Part shown: in pieces, positions 8,714-18,100 of the stretch
Layout: each line of letters starts with the position of its first letter
How positions within the stretch are numbered: position 1 is the stretch's first letter
Assembly (NCBI GenBank): GCA_014859895.1
Contig: JACZKS010000159.1
Location: forward strand, 1 to 64,000
Reading direction: 5' to 3'
DNA from: Rhodospirillales bacterium
GTDB lineage: Bacteria > Pseudomonadota > Alphaproteobacteria > Rhodospirillales > Shumkoniaceae
DNA: 64,000 bases
Notes under the pieces: model-generated
Databases searched by the model: none
Told to the model about the DNA's origin: nothing
Seen by the model: only the letters and a program-made list of their open reading frames with translations
Made by a program: the position numbers and the translations under genes

Positions 8714-9619
8714 TCAGCCCAGGCACCAGGCCAGGATGCCCTTCTGGGCATGGAGCCGGTTCTCGGCTTCGTCCCATACCACGGAGGCGGTACCGTCCAT
8801 CACCTCGTCGGTCACCTCGTCGCCACGGTGGGCCGGCAGGCAGTGCAGGAACAAGGCCCCCGGCTTGGCTCTGGCCATCAGGGCCGCATCGACCCGGTAG
8901 GGGGTGAGGAGCCGGCGCCGTTCCTCTTCGCCCTTCTGGCCCATCGAGACCCAGGTGTCGGTGACGACGGCGTCGGCTCCGGCGACCGCTTCCTTGGGAT
9001 CGTCGAGGACCGCAACGCAGGTGCCTTCGCCTTCAGCCCACTTGAGCAGCTTGGGCGAGGGGCGCAGCGACGCGGGGCAGGCCAGGCGCATGGAAAAGCC
9101 GAAACGCACCGCCGCGTGAATCCACGACGCCGCCACGTTGTTGCCGTCGCCGCACCAGGCGACGGTCTTGCCCTTGATCGGCCCGCGGTGCTCCTCGAAG
9201 GTCATGACGTCGGCCATGATCTGGCACGGGTGCGAAGCATCGGTCAGGCCGTTAATCACCGGGATGGTGGCGTTGGCGGACAGTTCCTCGATGCGCTTTA
9301 CAGCGCTGGTGCGGATCATGATGGCGTCGGCATAGCGCGACAGCACGCGGGCGGTATCGGCGATGGTTTCGCCGCGCCCGAGCTGCGATTCGGCGGTGCC
9401 CAGCACGACGGCGCGGCCGCCCAGCTGCTGGACGCCGACCTCGAAGGAAACACGGGTGCGGGTCGAGGGCTTCTCGAAGATCATGACCAGAGTCTTGCCG
9501 GGCCACGGCGAAACCGCCTTGGAGTCCTTGCGCTTGAACGCCACGCCAAGATCCAGCATGTGGCGAAGGGTGGCGGTATCGAACTGGTCGATGTCGAGGA
9601 AATGCCTCGGGGCACTCAT
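8714..9619 (-). CDS. argF: Ornithine carbamoyltransferase
   Basis: 301 residues. The carbamoyl-phosphate motif is [13 protein letters not shown] (STRTR), followed by HPCQ in the polar domain, DTWVSMG for ornithine binding and [11 protein letters not shown] with the catalytic Cys. It converts ornithine and carbamoyl phosphate to citrulline in arginine synthesis. The start at 9619 ([10 protein letters not shown]) is preferred over the ATG at 9640, which lies within the upstream argD coding region. argD stops 2 bp upstream of this ATG, so the two genes are coupled. Confidence 0.97.
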   Translation of the reverse strand: MSAPRHFLDIDQFDTATLRHMLDLGVAFKRKDSKAVSPWPGKTLVMIFEKPSTRTRVSFEVGVQQLGGRAVVLGTAESQLGRGETIADTARVLSRYADAIMIRTSAVKRIEELSANATIPVINGLTDASHPCQIMADVMTFEEHRGPIKGKTVAWCGDGNNVAASWIHAAVRFGFSMRLACPASLRPSPKLLKWAEGEGTCVAVLDDPKEAVAGADAVVTDTWVSMGQKGEEERRRLLTPYRVDAALMARAKPGALFLHCLPAHRGDEVTDEVMDGTASVVWDEAENRLHAQKGILAWCLG

Positions 9620-9620
9620 A

Positions 9621-10805
9621 TCAAAACTCCGTCTTTTCAAGCTCGGCGCAGCTTTTTTCGAGGATGGCCATCGCCGCCTCGATGTGGCTGTCTTCGATGA
9701 TAAGCGGCGGCACCAGGCGCACCACGTTGTCTCCGGCGCCGACCGTCAGCATGCCATTGGTCCGCAATTGCGAGATCAGCTTGGCGTTGGGGATCTTGCA
9801 TTGCAGCCCAATTAACATCCCGACGCCGCGCACGCCCAGGAACAGCTTGGGATGGGCCGCGACAATAGCCTCGGTCCGCTTGCGCAGGCGGGCCGCCTTG
9901 GCTTCCACTCCCGGCAGGAAGCCGTCGGCCAGCATGACGTCGAGCACGGCGTTGGCGCAGGCCATGGCCAGCGGGTTGCCGCCGAAGGTGGACCCGTGAG
10001 CCCCCGCCTTCATGGTCTTGGCGACGTGTTCTTTGGCCAAGCAGGCGCCGACCGGGAAGCCGCCGCCGAGGCCCTTGGCGACGGCCAGCACGTCGGGCTC
10101 GACGCCGGCCCACTCGTGAGCGAACAGGCGGCCGGTGCGGCCCATGCCGGTCTGCACCTCGTCGAGCAGGAACAGTAGGCCGAACTCGTCGGCGACCTTG
10201 CGCAGCGCCCGCAGGAATTCGGCGTCGGCCGGCCGGACGCCGCCCTCGCCCTGCACCGGCTCGACCAGGATGGCCGCCGTTTCGCCGGTGATGGCGGCGC
10301 GCAGCTCGTTCATGTTGCCGAACGCCACCTGGTCGAAGCCGTCGGGCATCGGCGCGAATCCGGCCATGTGCTTGTCCTGCTTGGCGGCAGCCAGCGTGGC
10401 GAGCGTGCGGCCGTGGAAGCTACCGGTGAAGGTGATCATCCGGAAGCGTTCGGGATGGCCGGTCTCGTCGTGGTAGCGCCGGGCCAGCTTCAGCGTGGCC
10501 TCCATCGCTTCGGCCCCCGAGTTGCAGAAGAACACGGAATCGGCGAACGAGGCGTCGACCAGCCGTTGGGCCAGGCGCTCCTGCCCGGGAATGCGATAGA
10601 GGTTCGAGCAGTGCCACAAGGTGGCAGCCTGCTTGGTCAGCGCCTCGACGAGATGCGGATGGCAATGGCCGAGCGCCGTCACCGCGACGCCGGCGCCGAA
10701 ATCCAGGTAACGTCGGCCGGACGCGTCCACAAGGTAAACGCCTTCGCCACTGACGAAGGCGATGTCCTCGCGCGCGTAGGTCGGCATCACCGCGGAAATC
10801 ATCAT
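9621..10805 (-). CDS. argD: Acetylornithine/succinylornithine aminotransferase
   Basis: About 394 residues, a class III PLP aminotransferase. It has [19 protein letters not shown] [43 protein letters not shown] (cofactor Asp), and the PLP lysine in [14 protein letters not shown], then [13 protein letters not shown]. It makes N-acetylornithine in arginine synthesis. The start is placed at 10805 or the adjacent ATG at 10802 because AAGGAG sits 4-7 bases upstream; the longer frame would read through the terminator-like hairpin. argF follows immediately. Confidence 0.96.
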   Translation of the reverse strand: MMISAVMPTYAREDIAFVSGEGVYLVDASGRRYLDFGAGVAVTALGHCHPHLVEALTKQAATLWHCSNLYRIPGQERLAQRLVDASFADSVFFCNSGAEAMEATLKLARRYHDETGHPERFRMITFTGSFHGRTLATLAAAKQDKHMAGFAPMPDGFDQVAFGNMNELRAAITGETAAILVEPVQGEGGVRPADAEFLRALRKVADEFGLLFLLDEVQTGMGRTGRLFAHEWAGVEPDVLAVAKGLGGGFPVGACLAKEHVAKTMKAGAHGSTFGGNPLAMACANAVLDVMLADGFLPGVEAKAARLRKRTEAIVAAHPKLFLGVRGVGMLIGLQCKIPNAKLISQLRTNGMLTVGAGDNVVRLVPPLIIEDSHIEAAMAILEKSCAELEKTEF

Positions 10806-10819
10806 TCGGCTCCTTGTTG

Positions 10820-10853
10820 AAAAAAAACCAAGGGACGGCGCGGGCGCGCCGCC
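10820..10853 (-). terminator. Rho-independent terminator between pyrE and argD
   Basis: Read on the minus strand, an 8-bp GC stem (GGCGGCGC with GCGCCGTC, one G-U pair, loop of 4) is followed within six bases by eight T residues. It lies downstream of pyrE and just upstream of the argD ribosome-binding site, so it either ends pyrE transcription or acts as a partial terminator in the argD leader. Confidence 0.65.
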
Positions 10854-10940
10854 CCCTTCCTTGCGGGAAGGCGAGAGTATCGGAACCCGCGGACGCGCTG
10901 TCAACGCGGTTGCGGCGGAATCTCGCGCCCTGGCGGCCGT

Positions 10941-11639
10941 TCAGCCGACCGATGCGGGCGACGGCGCCGCCGACGGTCCGGCTCCACCGTGAACTTCGGA
11001 CCAGGCGATGGGATCGGCGATGTAGGCCTCGATTTCCTTGAGCATCGCCGCATCCATGGCGCCCCGCGCGCGCGCCACGCGCATGAGATCGTCCCAGGTG
11101 GCCAGCGAGAACAGCTCCAGCCCGCGCACGTCAAGATCGCGCACCACGTAGTCGAAAATGCCGTACTTGAAGATGACGAAGGCGTATTTCACCTCGGCGC
11201 CGCCGCGCCTCAGGCCGTCGCAGAACAAGGCCTTGGTGCGCCCGTCGGTGGTCAGGTCCTCGACCAGCAGCACCCGTTTGCCACCTTCCAGCGCGCCCTC
11301 GATCTGAGCCTTGGGGCCGTAACCCTTGGCCTGCTTCCTGACGATGACCAGCGGCAGGTTCAGGCGGTCGGCGACCATGGCGGCGAAAGGGATGCCGGCC
11401 ACCTCGCCGCCGGCGATGACGTCGAAGGCGGCGTAGCCGACGGTGTCGAGGATTTTCCTTACCGCCAGGTCGATCAGTTTGTTGCGGGCCAGCGGAAACG
11501 AGATCAGGCGCTTGACGTTGACGAACACCGGGCTGGCCCAGCCCGACGAAAAGAAGAACGGCTCCTGCGGGCGAAACAGCACGCAGCCGGTGTCGAGCAG
11601 GATCTGGGCGGTCGTTTCCGCAAGGTCGGAATCGGTCAT
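10941..11639 (-). CDS. pyrE: Orotate phosphoribosyltransferase
   Basis: 232 residues, a type I phosphoribosyltransferase. The PRPP-binding loop is VLLVEDLTTDGRTK, with FFFSSGWASPVFVNVKRLISFP at the N-terminus and GGEVAGIPFAAMVADRLNLPLVIVRKQAKGYG in the flexible loop region. It joins orotate to PRPP to form OMP in pyrimidine synthesis. The C-terminus is extended with a short Ala/Pro/Ser tail. Its ATG overlaps the stop of the upstream amidohydrolase gene by 4 bp, linking the two in one transcript. Confidence 0.95.
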   Translation of the reverse strand: MTDSDLAETTAQILLDTGCVLFRPQEPFFFSSGWASPVFVNVKRLISFPLARNKLIDLAVRKILDTVGYAAFDVIAGGEVAGIPFAAMVADRLNLPLVIVRKQAKGYGPKAQIEGALEGGKRVLLVEDLTTDGRTKALFCDGLRRGGAEVKYAFVIFKYGIFDYVVRDLDVRGLELFSLATWDDLMRVARARGAMDAAMLKEIEAYIADPIAWSEVHGGAGPSAAPSPASVG

Positions 11640-12931
11640 GGCAGCGCCTCCGGGGCGGTCAGCATGGCCCTGTATAGAGCCTCCGCCCCCAGAAAGAAAT
11701 CGTCGTAGGCCATGGCCTCATGCGGATTGTGCGAGCCGTGCTCGTTGCGCACGAAGATCATGGCGGTGGGAATGCCGGCGTTGGCGAAGACGGCGGCGTC
11801 ATGGCCGGCCCCCGAGGGCAGGCGCTCGTAAGGGATGGCCGCCTCGCCGCAGACGTGGGCCAGGTGGTCGACGAGAGCCGGATGGGTGCGGGCCGGCGCG
11901 GTCGGCAGCGCCTGGCCCAACTCGAAGGACACGCCGCGCGAACGCCCGACGTTGAGCATTTCCTCGGCGACGATGCCGCCGAAGAAGCGCAGCATGTCGG
12001 AGGACTGGCTTCTGTATTCGAGGCTGAAGTGGATCTCGCCGGGCACCCGGCTCATCGCGTGCTCGGCCGGATCGGTGCCGACGATGCCCATGGTGATCAC
12101 CAGATCCTCGCCCTGTTCCAGAAGGCTGACCCAGTGCTGGTCCAGGCGCTCGACCAGGTCGGCGAAGGCGAACACCGCGTCGTGGCGCAGCCAGCGCGGC
12201 ACGGCGCCGGCGTGTGCCGCCTCGCCCCGGCAGATGACGGAAGGGTGGCGGATGTTGCCGCGGATGCCGGTGACCAGGCCGACCGGCACGGCGCGCGCCA
12301 CCATCACCGGCCCCTGCTCGATGTGCAACTCGAAGAAGCAGGCAAGATCGGCGGGCGTGATCATGGCCTTGCCGGCGGCGACGACCTCGACCTCGGCGCC
12401 GGCCTCCGCCATGTAGTCGCGCAAGGTCCGGCCGCTGTCGCGGTGCTTGAGACCGAGATCCTTGGGGTCGAGCGTCCCGAACAGCGCGCTGGAGCCCATG
12501 TAGGCACGTCCGAACCAAGCGCTTTCCTCGCCCCGCAGGATGAATAGCTTGAGCGGACGGCGGGGCTTCGCGCCCTCGCGCTTGGCGCGCATCAGCGCCA
12601 TCAGCCCAGCAATGACCCCGGCCGCGCCGTCGTAGTTGCCGCCGCGCGGCACCGAATCCAGGTGCGAGCCGCAGGCGACGGCGGGGGCCCCCGCCTCGGT
12701 TCCGGGCAATGTGACCGTCATGTTGGCAGCGGCGTCGCTTTCCACCTCCAGGCCGCAGGCGACGGCAGCCTCGGCCACCGTTTTCATGGCCAGGGTTTCG
12801 CTCTCGCCATAGCTTGCCCGGGTGATGCCGACGCCGTCGGCCGATTGGGCCGCCAGTCGCTCGAAGAGCGCGACGGCCTCCGCCTTCAGGTCGGCGGGCA
12901 GCGACGCCTTGGTATCGAGCGCGGTAGCCAT
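11636..12931 (-). CDS. M20-family Zn-dependent amidohydrolase (allantoate/N-carbamoyl-amino acid/ureidopropionase type)
   Basis: 431 residues. Metal-site segments in order are GSHLDSVPRGGNYDGAAGV (His and bridging Asp), ILRGEESAWFGRAYMGS (Glu-Glu), FFELHIEQGP (His) and HNPHEAMAYDDF near the C-terminus (His). This layout is that of the hydantoinase/carbamoylase branch, which hydrolyses N-carbamoyl amino acids, allantoate or ureidopropionate. The gene overlaps pyrE by 4 bp, which favours a pyrimidine- or carbamoyl-related substrate, but this is inference. The usual EEGxRF is replaced by EESAWFG, which may indicate an unusual specificity. Confidence 0.88.
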   Translation of the reverse strand: MATALDTKASLPADLKAEAVALFERLAAQSADGVGITRASYGESETLAMKTVAEAAVACGLEVESDAAANMTVTLPGTEAGAPAVACGSHLDSVPRGGNYDGAAGVIAGLMALMRAKREGAKPRRPLKLFILRGEESAWFGRAYMGSSALFGTLDPKDLGLKHRDSGRTLRDYMAEAGAEVEVVAAGKAMITPADLACFFELHIEQGPVMVARAVPVGLVTGIRGNIRHPSVICRGEAAHAGAVPRWLRHDAVFAFADLVERLDQHWVSLLEQGEDLVITMGIVGTDPAEHAMSRVPGEIHFSLEYRSQSSDMLRFFGGIVAEEMLNVGRSRGVSFELGQALPTAPARTHPALVDHLAHVCGEAAIPYERLPSGAGHDAAVFANAGIPTAMIFVRNEHGSHNPHEAMAYDDFFLGAEALYRAMLTAPEALP

Positions 12932-13013
12932 GCGGCACCTTTCCTTTCCCGGTTCGCGCCGTTTTCCCGCAGCGCGAAAAAAGAGCGGACGATACTCCCG
13001 GGCCGGCCGCCTG

Positions 13014-13799
13014 TTAAGCCTTCAATTTGTACCCCGTCGCGAACATCCGGTAGCAGATCCACCACAACACCACATCGGTGGCCGCCATCACCGCCAGCCC
13101 GACTTCCGGCACCACGTCGGAATGGCCGAGGAAGCCGTAGCGGAAACCGTCGATGGCGTAGAAGAAAGGGTTGAGGTGGGCGATGGTCTGGAACAGCGGC
13201 GGCAGCCTTTCCAGCGAATAGAAGGTGCCCGACAGGAACGAAAGCGGCGTCACCACGAAGTTGGTGACGGCGGCGATGTGGTCGAACTTGTCCGACCAGA
13301 TGCCGCCGATGCAGCCCAGGAGCGACAGCATGAGCGAAGCCGCCACCGCATGGAACACGATGTAGCCCAGGTGATGGACCTGCATGGGCACGACGAAGGC
13401 CATGGCGGCGCCGACCACGGCGCCGACCACGACGCCGCGTGTCGCCCCGCCCATGGCGATGCCAAAGGTCAGTTCGTGGGCGTTGAGCGGCGGCATCAGG
13501 GTGTCGACGATGTTGCCCTGGACCTTGGAGATGACGATGGAAGACGACGTGTTGGCGAACGCATTCTGGAGGATCGCCATCATGATCAGCCCAGGGACCA
13601 GGAATTCCATGAACGACACCCCGTGCACCGCCGGCCGGCCCTGGCCCAGGGCCAGCGCGAAGACGGCAAGGAACAAAAGCGTCGTCACCACCGGGGCGAT
13701 GAGGGTCTGGGTATAGACCTTGGTGAAGCGCCGGACCTCGCGCATATAGAGCGTCCACAGGCCGATCCAGTTGGCGTCGTTCATCGAGCGTGCGAGCAT
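13014..13799 (-). CDS. ABC-2 type transport permease
   Basis: 261 residues with six membrane helices typical of the ABC-2 family (YadH/NodJ-like): TLIAPVVTTLLFLAVFALALG, FLVPGLIMMAILQNAFANTSSSIVISKVQGNIVDTLMPPLNAHEL, and PLSFLSGTFYSLERLPPLFQTIAHLNPFFYAIDGFRYGFLG at the end. It should form the membrane channel of an exporter for a drug, polysaccharide or lipid. No ATPase gene lies next to it in this window. The start at 13799 follows AAAGGGAAAA; the ATG at 13784 is an alternative. It is divergent from recX. Confidence 0.92.
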   Translation of the reverse strand: MLARSMNDANWIGLWTLYMREVRRFTKVYTQTLIAPVVTTLLFLAVFALALGQGRPAVHGVSFMEFLVPGLIMMAILQNAFANTSSSIVISKVQGNIVDTLMPPLNAHELTFGIAMGGATRGVVVGAVVGAAMAFVVPMQVHHLGYIVFHAVAASLMLSLLGCIGGIWSDKFDHIAAVTNFVVTPLSFLSGTFYSLERLPPLFQTIAHLNPFFYAIDGFRYGFLGHSDVVPEVGLAVMAATDVVLWWICYRMFATGYKLKA

Positions 13800-13884
13800 G
13801 GGTTTTCCCTTTCCGGCAGGGTCCCTATATAGGCTGGCCGCCGCGGACCCGCAAAAAAATTGCGGCCGGCCGAGGGGGGATGCG

Positions 13885-14484
13885 ATGATGGCGGCCATGA
13901 CCGACAAGGAAGGCGAGACCCCCGGCAAACGGGCGCGGCCCGGCCCCCGCAAGGTGACGCCGAAGTATCTGGAGAACGCCGCGCTTTTCTATCTCCAGCG
14001 CTTCGCCACCTCGGGTGCGAACCTGCGCCGCGTGCTGATGCGCAAAGTGGAACGCTCGGCCCGCTTCCACGGCACCGACCCGGCCGAGGGCGCCCAATGG
14101 GTGGATGCCCTGATCGCCAAGTTCACCGCCGTAAAGCTGCTGGACGACGCCCTCTACGCCGAAAGCCGCGCGACAAGCCTGCGCCGGCGCGGCGCATCGG
14201 GGCGCACGATTGCGCTCTCGCTGCGCCAGAAGGGGGTGGAGGGCGAGATCATCGACACCGCCTTGGCCGCCGCCGACGAGACCGAGGAGCAACCGGAACG
14301 CGCCGCCGCCGCAAGGCTGGCCCGCAAGCGCCGCCTCGGCCCCTACCGCCCGCCCGATGCCCGCCGCGATAACCGCGAGCGCGACTTGGCCACCTTGGCC
14401 CGGGCCGGCTTCTCCTACGACGTGGCGCTGGCCGTCATCGACGCGGAAGGGCCGGAGGACTTGGAAGACGGTCCAGCCGCTTGA
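13885..14484 (+). CDS. recX: Regulatory protein RecX
   Basis: 199 residues with the three-helix RecX repeats: YLENAALFYLQRFATSGANLRRVLMRK, then LIAKFTAVKLLDDALYAESRATSLRRRGASGRTIALSLRQKGV, and ATLARAGFSYDVALAVID at the C-terminus. RecX modulates RecA filament growth. The start at 13885 follows AGGGGGG by 5-6 bases; longer versions run back through the divergent promoter. recA is not in the window, which is common in alphaproteobacteria. Confidence 0.9.
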   Translation: MMAAMTDKEGETPGKRARPGPRKVTPKYLENAALFYLQRFATSGANLRRVLMRKVERSARFHGTDPAEGAQWVDALIAKFTAVKLLDDALYAESRATSLRRRGASGRTIALSLRQKGVEGEIIDTALAAADETEEQPERAAAARLARKRRLGPYRPPDARRDNRERDLATLARAGFSYDVALAVIDAEGPEDLEDGPAA

Positions 14485-14499
14485 TCCTCGCGACGCTGC

Positions 14500-16815
14500 C
14501 TACTTGAACTCCTCCGGCGCCGGGTCGGCGGGTGACGTTTCGGGCTGTTCGGTCTCCGTCTCGGGGGCGGGCGGTGGCGGTTCCGCCGGCGATTCGGCCT
14601 CCAGCGTCTGAATGAAGGCAGGCGGCGCATGGCCGTCCTTGCCGATGCCGAAATAGACGGTCTGGTGCGGGAAGGGGATTTCGATGCCGAGTTCGTCGAA
14701 GCGGTTCTTCATGCGCCGCCTGAATTCGCGCATCACCGTCCACTGCTTGAGCGGCAGCGTCTTGAACCGGCACTTGATGACCACCGCCGAATCGCCCAGC
14801 GCGTCGACCCCCAGCATCTCCAGCGGCTCCAGGATGAGGGGGCCGTAGGTCGGGTCCTCCTTCATCTCGGCGCCCAGTTGCTTCAAGACCTCCATCACCT
14901 CGTCGACGCTCTCGCGATAGGCGACGCCGGCCTCGATCACCGCCATCGAGAATTCCTTGGTCATGTTGCTGACGGTGTCGACGGTGCTGAACGGGATGGT
15001 GTGCACCGTGCCGTCGAGGCCGCGCAGCCTGAGCGAGCGGATGGAAATCTGCTCGACAACGCCCGAGATGCCGGCGGCGGTCACCACGTCGCCCACCGAC
15101 AGCGAGTCCTCGACCAGGATGAAGACGCCGTTGATGACGTCCTGCACCAGCTTCTGGGAACCGAAGCCGATGGCCAGGCCGATGACGCCGGCGCCGGCCA
15201 GCAGCGGCCCGATGTTGACGCCGAGTTCGGAGAGCACGATGAGCGTCACCATGAGCAACAGGAACACCATCACCGTGGTGCGCAGCAGCGGCAGCAGCGT
15301 GCGGGCCCGGGCACTGCGCTGGAGCACCACGCCGTCGGGGTCGGTCTGGGTGAGATAGCGCTCGATCGAGGAACTGACTGCTTCCCAAAGGATCAGCGAA
15401 ATGACCAGGATGAGGCCGATGCTGAACGCGCTGCCGGTGACGTGCCGGCCGAACGGCGAATCGAGCCAGCCCAGGGTGTTGAGCCCCCAGGCCTGCAGCA
15501 GGGCGAGGGCGGCGATGACATAGAGGGTGGTGCGCAGCACCAGGTGGATGGTCGGCACGTACCGGTTGACGCGAGCCTCGAGCAGGGGGAAGCGGTGCTT
15601 GACGTCGTCGCCGACCGCGAAGCCCCGCTCGATGCCGCGCCTGAGCGCCATCGTCAAGGCCTTGGCGACGGCCAGGATGACGGCGGACGCCACGGTGGCG
15701 CGGAACAGATACTCGAACCCCCCCTCGATGTTGAGCGCCCACACCGCGAAGACGCCGATCACATAGACGATGGCCAGCACGTGCCAGGCGTCGGCCAGCC
15801 GCCGGCGCAGGCGGTAGGCGGCGGTCAGCGGCACGCCGGGAGCCGGGTGGCCGCGGATGAACTCGGCGACGGCGACGCGGTTCTGCATCAGGAAGACGAC
15901 CACCATGGCGGTGATCAGAAGGCCGACCACCCGCAGCAGGCCGCCGTACGCAGCCCACGGCAGGCCCAGCAGCAGGGCGGCATGGCTGGCGTAATAGCCG
16001 ACCACCCAGGTAACGATCAGGCGGCGCGACCAGATGAACAGGTAGTGGGCGCTTTCCGGCCCCACCGACAGCAGCCTGAGCGACGGCCCCGGCGGCACCA
16101 GCAGCATCCGCATGAGGATGGTCAGCCCGCGGATCAGCACGTAGGCGGTAAGGAAGGTGACGACCATCACCTGGGTCTGGCGCAGTGGATCGAGCAGCGG
16201 CAGCAGCGCATAGGCGGCGACGGCGAAGACCGCCACAGGCACCATTTCGATGACGGTACGCACCAGGAGCAACGGCAGGCGGACCAGCAGGCTCGTCACC
16301 TCGCGGCCGTCCACCGCCCGGCGCGGCCGGGCCAGCAAGTAGCTGGTGGCGCGCTCGGCCACCCAGCCGACGGCGATCGCCGCGGCCAATGTGGCCAAGG
16401 CGAACAGCCAGACGGAGCGGGCCGCCGGATCGGTGACCTGCCGCTCGAGCCAGGCGGCCAGTTCCGGCAGATTGCTTAAGCGGTTGGCGAAGGTGACCAC
16501 GTAACGGCTGACCTCGCCGGCCGTGGTGGACAGCGTGGCCACCATACGCGAGCCCATGGGTTGGACCTCGCCCGGCGGCGTTCCCCTTGCCACCTCGATC
16601 AGTGCCCGGATCTGGGTCAGAAGTTCCTCGCGCTTGGCGTCGTCCTTGATCGCCGCGGCCAGTGTCTCCAGGTCCGCGATGGTCACCGGGGCCGACGCCG
16701 CCGCAGGCTCGGCCGCCAGTGCTCCCGGCATCGCCACCGCCAGCCAGACGGCCAGCGCCACGACCGCGCCCGCCACTCGTCCAAGCAGCCGGTATTTTGG
16801 TTGTTGCATGCTCAT
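14500..16815 (-). CDS. Large MscS-family mechanosensitive channel (YbiO-like)
   Basis: 771 residues. A signal peptide (about 1-35, ending ALAAE) leads to a periplasmic helical region, then about ten further membrane helices. The MscS core lies at roughly residues 520-700, with the pore helix GPLLAGAGVIGLAIGFGSQKLVQDVINGVFILVEDSLSVGDVV and the beta domain ISIRSLRLRGLDGTVHTIPFSTVDTVSN. The C-terminal 40 residues are Pro/Glu-rich. Such channels open on hypo-osmotic shock to release solutes. The gene is convergent with recX (15 bp between stops). Confidence 0.93.
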   Translation of the reverse strand: MSMQQPKYRLLGRVAGAVVALAVWLAVAMPGALAAEPAAASAPVTIADLETLAAAIKDDAKREELLTQIRALIEVARGTPPGEVQPMGSRMVATLSTTAGEVSRYVVTFANRLSNLPELAAWLERQVTDPAARSVWLFALATLAAAIAVGWVAERATSYLLARPRRAVDGREVTSLLVRLPLLLVRTVIEMVPVAVFAVAAYALLPLLDPLRQTQVMVVTFLTAYVLIRGLTILMRMLLVPPGPSLRLLSVGPESAHYLFIWSRRLIVTWVVGYYASHAALLLGLPWAAYGGLLRVVGLLITAMVVVFLMQNRVAVAEFIRGHPAPGVPLTAAYRLRRRLADAWHVLAIVYVIGVFAVWALNIEGGFEYLFRATVASAVILAVAKALTMALRRGIERGFAVGDDVKHRFPLLEARVNRYVPTIHLVLRTTLYVIAALALLQAWGLNTLGWLDSPFGRHVTGSAFSIGLILVISLILWEAVSSSIERYLTQTDPDGVVLQRSARARTLLPLLRTTVMVFLLLMVTLIVLSELGVNIGPLLAGAGVIGLAIGFGSQKLVQDVINGVFILVEDSLSVGDVVTAAGISGVVEQISIRSLRLRGLDGTVHTIPFSTVDTVSNMTKEFSMAVIEAGVAYRESVDEVMEVLKQLGAEMKEDPTYGPLILEPLEMLGVDALGDSAVVIKCRFKTLPLKQWTVMREFRRRMKNRFDELGIEIPFPHQTVYFGIGKDGHAPPAFIQTLEAESPAEPPPPAPETETEQPETSPADPAPEEFK

Positions 16816-16885
16816 CCTCGCAAGTCTGGCGCGTCGTCAGCGTACCGATAAACGGCCGGCCTGTCACATCGTTCCGCTGCCCCGG

Positions 16886-17860
16886 CTAGATCCACCCGAA
16901 GCGCTTCAAGACCCACAACTCGATGGCGCCGAGGACGCCAAGGCCGACCGCCACCGCGGCAAACGCCCACGGGGTGTCGGTTCCCGGGATGCCGCCGACG
17001 TTGATGCCGAGCAGGCCGGTCAGCAGGCCGAGCGGCAGGAACACCCCGGCGACGATGGCCAGCACGTACATGTTGCGGTTCATCTGTTCGCCCAAGCGGC
17101 TTGACAGTTCGTCCTGGGTAACGGCGGCGCGGTCGCGGACCGCATCGAGATCCTCGACGTAGCGGGTGATGCGATCGGCCGTCTCGCGCAGACGCATGCG
17201 GTGCAGATCGTCGAGCCAGGGCACCCGTTCGGTCACGAGGCGCGCCATGACGTCGCGTTGCGGCGCGATGTAGCGGCGTAGCGCGATGACCCGCCGGCGC
17301 AGTTCCCCCAGCCGGCCCCTGAGCGCATAGCCGACGCTGGCCAGCACGGCATTCTCGACGTCGTCGGCGTCGTCCTCGAAATCGTCGATGACCGGCCCCA
17401 TGCGCTCGACCAGCCGGGCCGCCAGGTCGACCAGGAAATCGGCCGGGCCTTGGGGGCCTTTTCCCGCATCCAGCCCTGCGCAGAGGTCGCTCACCGCCAT
17501 CAATTGACGCAGTCGGACGCTGATGACGCGATGGCGGTCGATCCACAGGCGGATCGACACCATGTCCTCGGGATCGGCGCCGGGATTGAGGTTGACGCCC
17601 CTGAGAATGACGATCAGGCCATTCTCGAATTCGGCGCTGCGCGGGCGGGTATCCTCGGCCAGCAGCGCCTCGCAGGCCAGTTGGCTGAGGCCGCTCTCGA
17701 CGGCCAGCCATTGACGTGCCGCTTCAACGGCACGGTCCAGGTGGACCCACAGGAAGCCTTCTTCGAGGGTCCATCGGCGCACCCCCGGCCAGTCCAGCGG
17801 CCGGCCACCGCCGGCGCCATCCAGCAGGTACGCGCGTACCAAGCCGTCACCATCGGTCAT
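16886..17860 (-). CDS. zntB: CorA-superfamily zinc transporter, ZntB type
   Basis: 324 residues. A large cytoplasmic N-terminal domain (WVHLDRAVEAARQWL, LLAEDTRPRSAEFENGLIVILRGVNLN) is followed by a long stalk helix and two C-terminal membrane helices. The selectivity loop reads GINVGG, the ZntB form, rather than the GMN of magnesium CorA. ZntB proteins move Zn2+ across the inner membrane. The gene is single, upstream of the MscS gene in the same direction. Confidence 0.9.
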   Translation of the reverse strand: MTDGDGLVRAYLLDGAGGGRPLDWPGVRRWTLEEGFLWVHLDRAVEAARQWLAVESGLSQLACEALLAEDTRPRSAEFENGLIVILRGVNLNPGADPEDMVSIRLWIDRHRVISVRLRQLMAVSDLCAGLDAGKGPQGPADFLVDLAARLVERMGPVIDDFEDDADDVENAVLASVGYALRGRLGELRRRVIALRRYIAPQRDVMARLVTERVPWLDDLHRMRLRETADRITRYVEDLDAVRDRAAVTQDELSSRLGEQMNRNMYVLAIVAGVFLPLGLLTGLLGINVGGIPGTDTPWAFAAVAVGLGVLGAIELWVLKRFGWI

Positions 17861-17964
17861 GTCGCGGCCTCCTTGTCGGCTTGCCGGTGTGTCCGGTCAA
17901 AGCATACCGCTTTTCGTTGCGGGCGTCCGCCCTCCACTGCTCCTCCGAGCGGCCCCGAACAGGC

Positions 17965-17993
17965 AAAAAAAGGGGGTGCCAACGGGCACCCCC
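17965..17993 (-). terminator. Rho-independent terminator after amtB
   Basis: On the minus strand a perfect 9-bp stem (GGGGGTGCC/GGCACCCCC, loop of 4) is followed directly by seven T residues. It lies about 110 bp past the amtB stop and would end the glnK-amtB transcript. Confidence 0.85.
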
Positions 17994-18100
17994 AAGGGCG
18001 AAGTTGTCAGGGACTTGAGCGAAACTGAGGACCTCCGACCGAAAAGTAGGGTGGGGGAGAAGGGGCAGGAGGCTCCCCCGCTCCCCCGGCCGTTGCCGGC

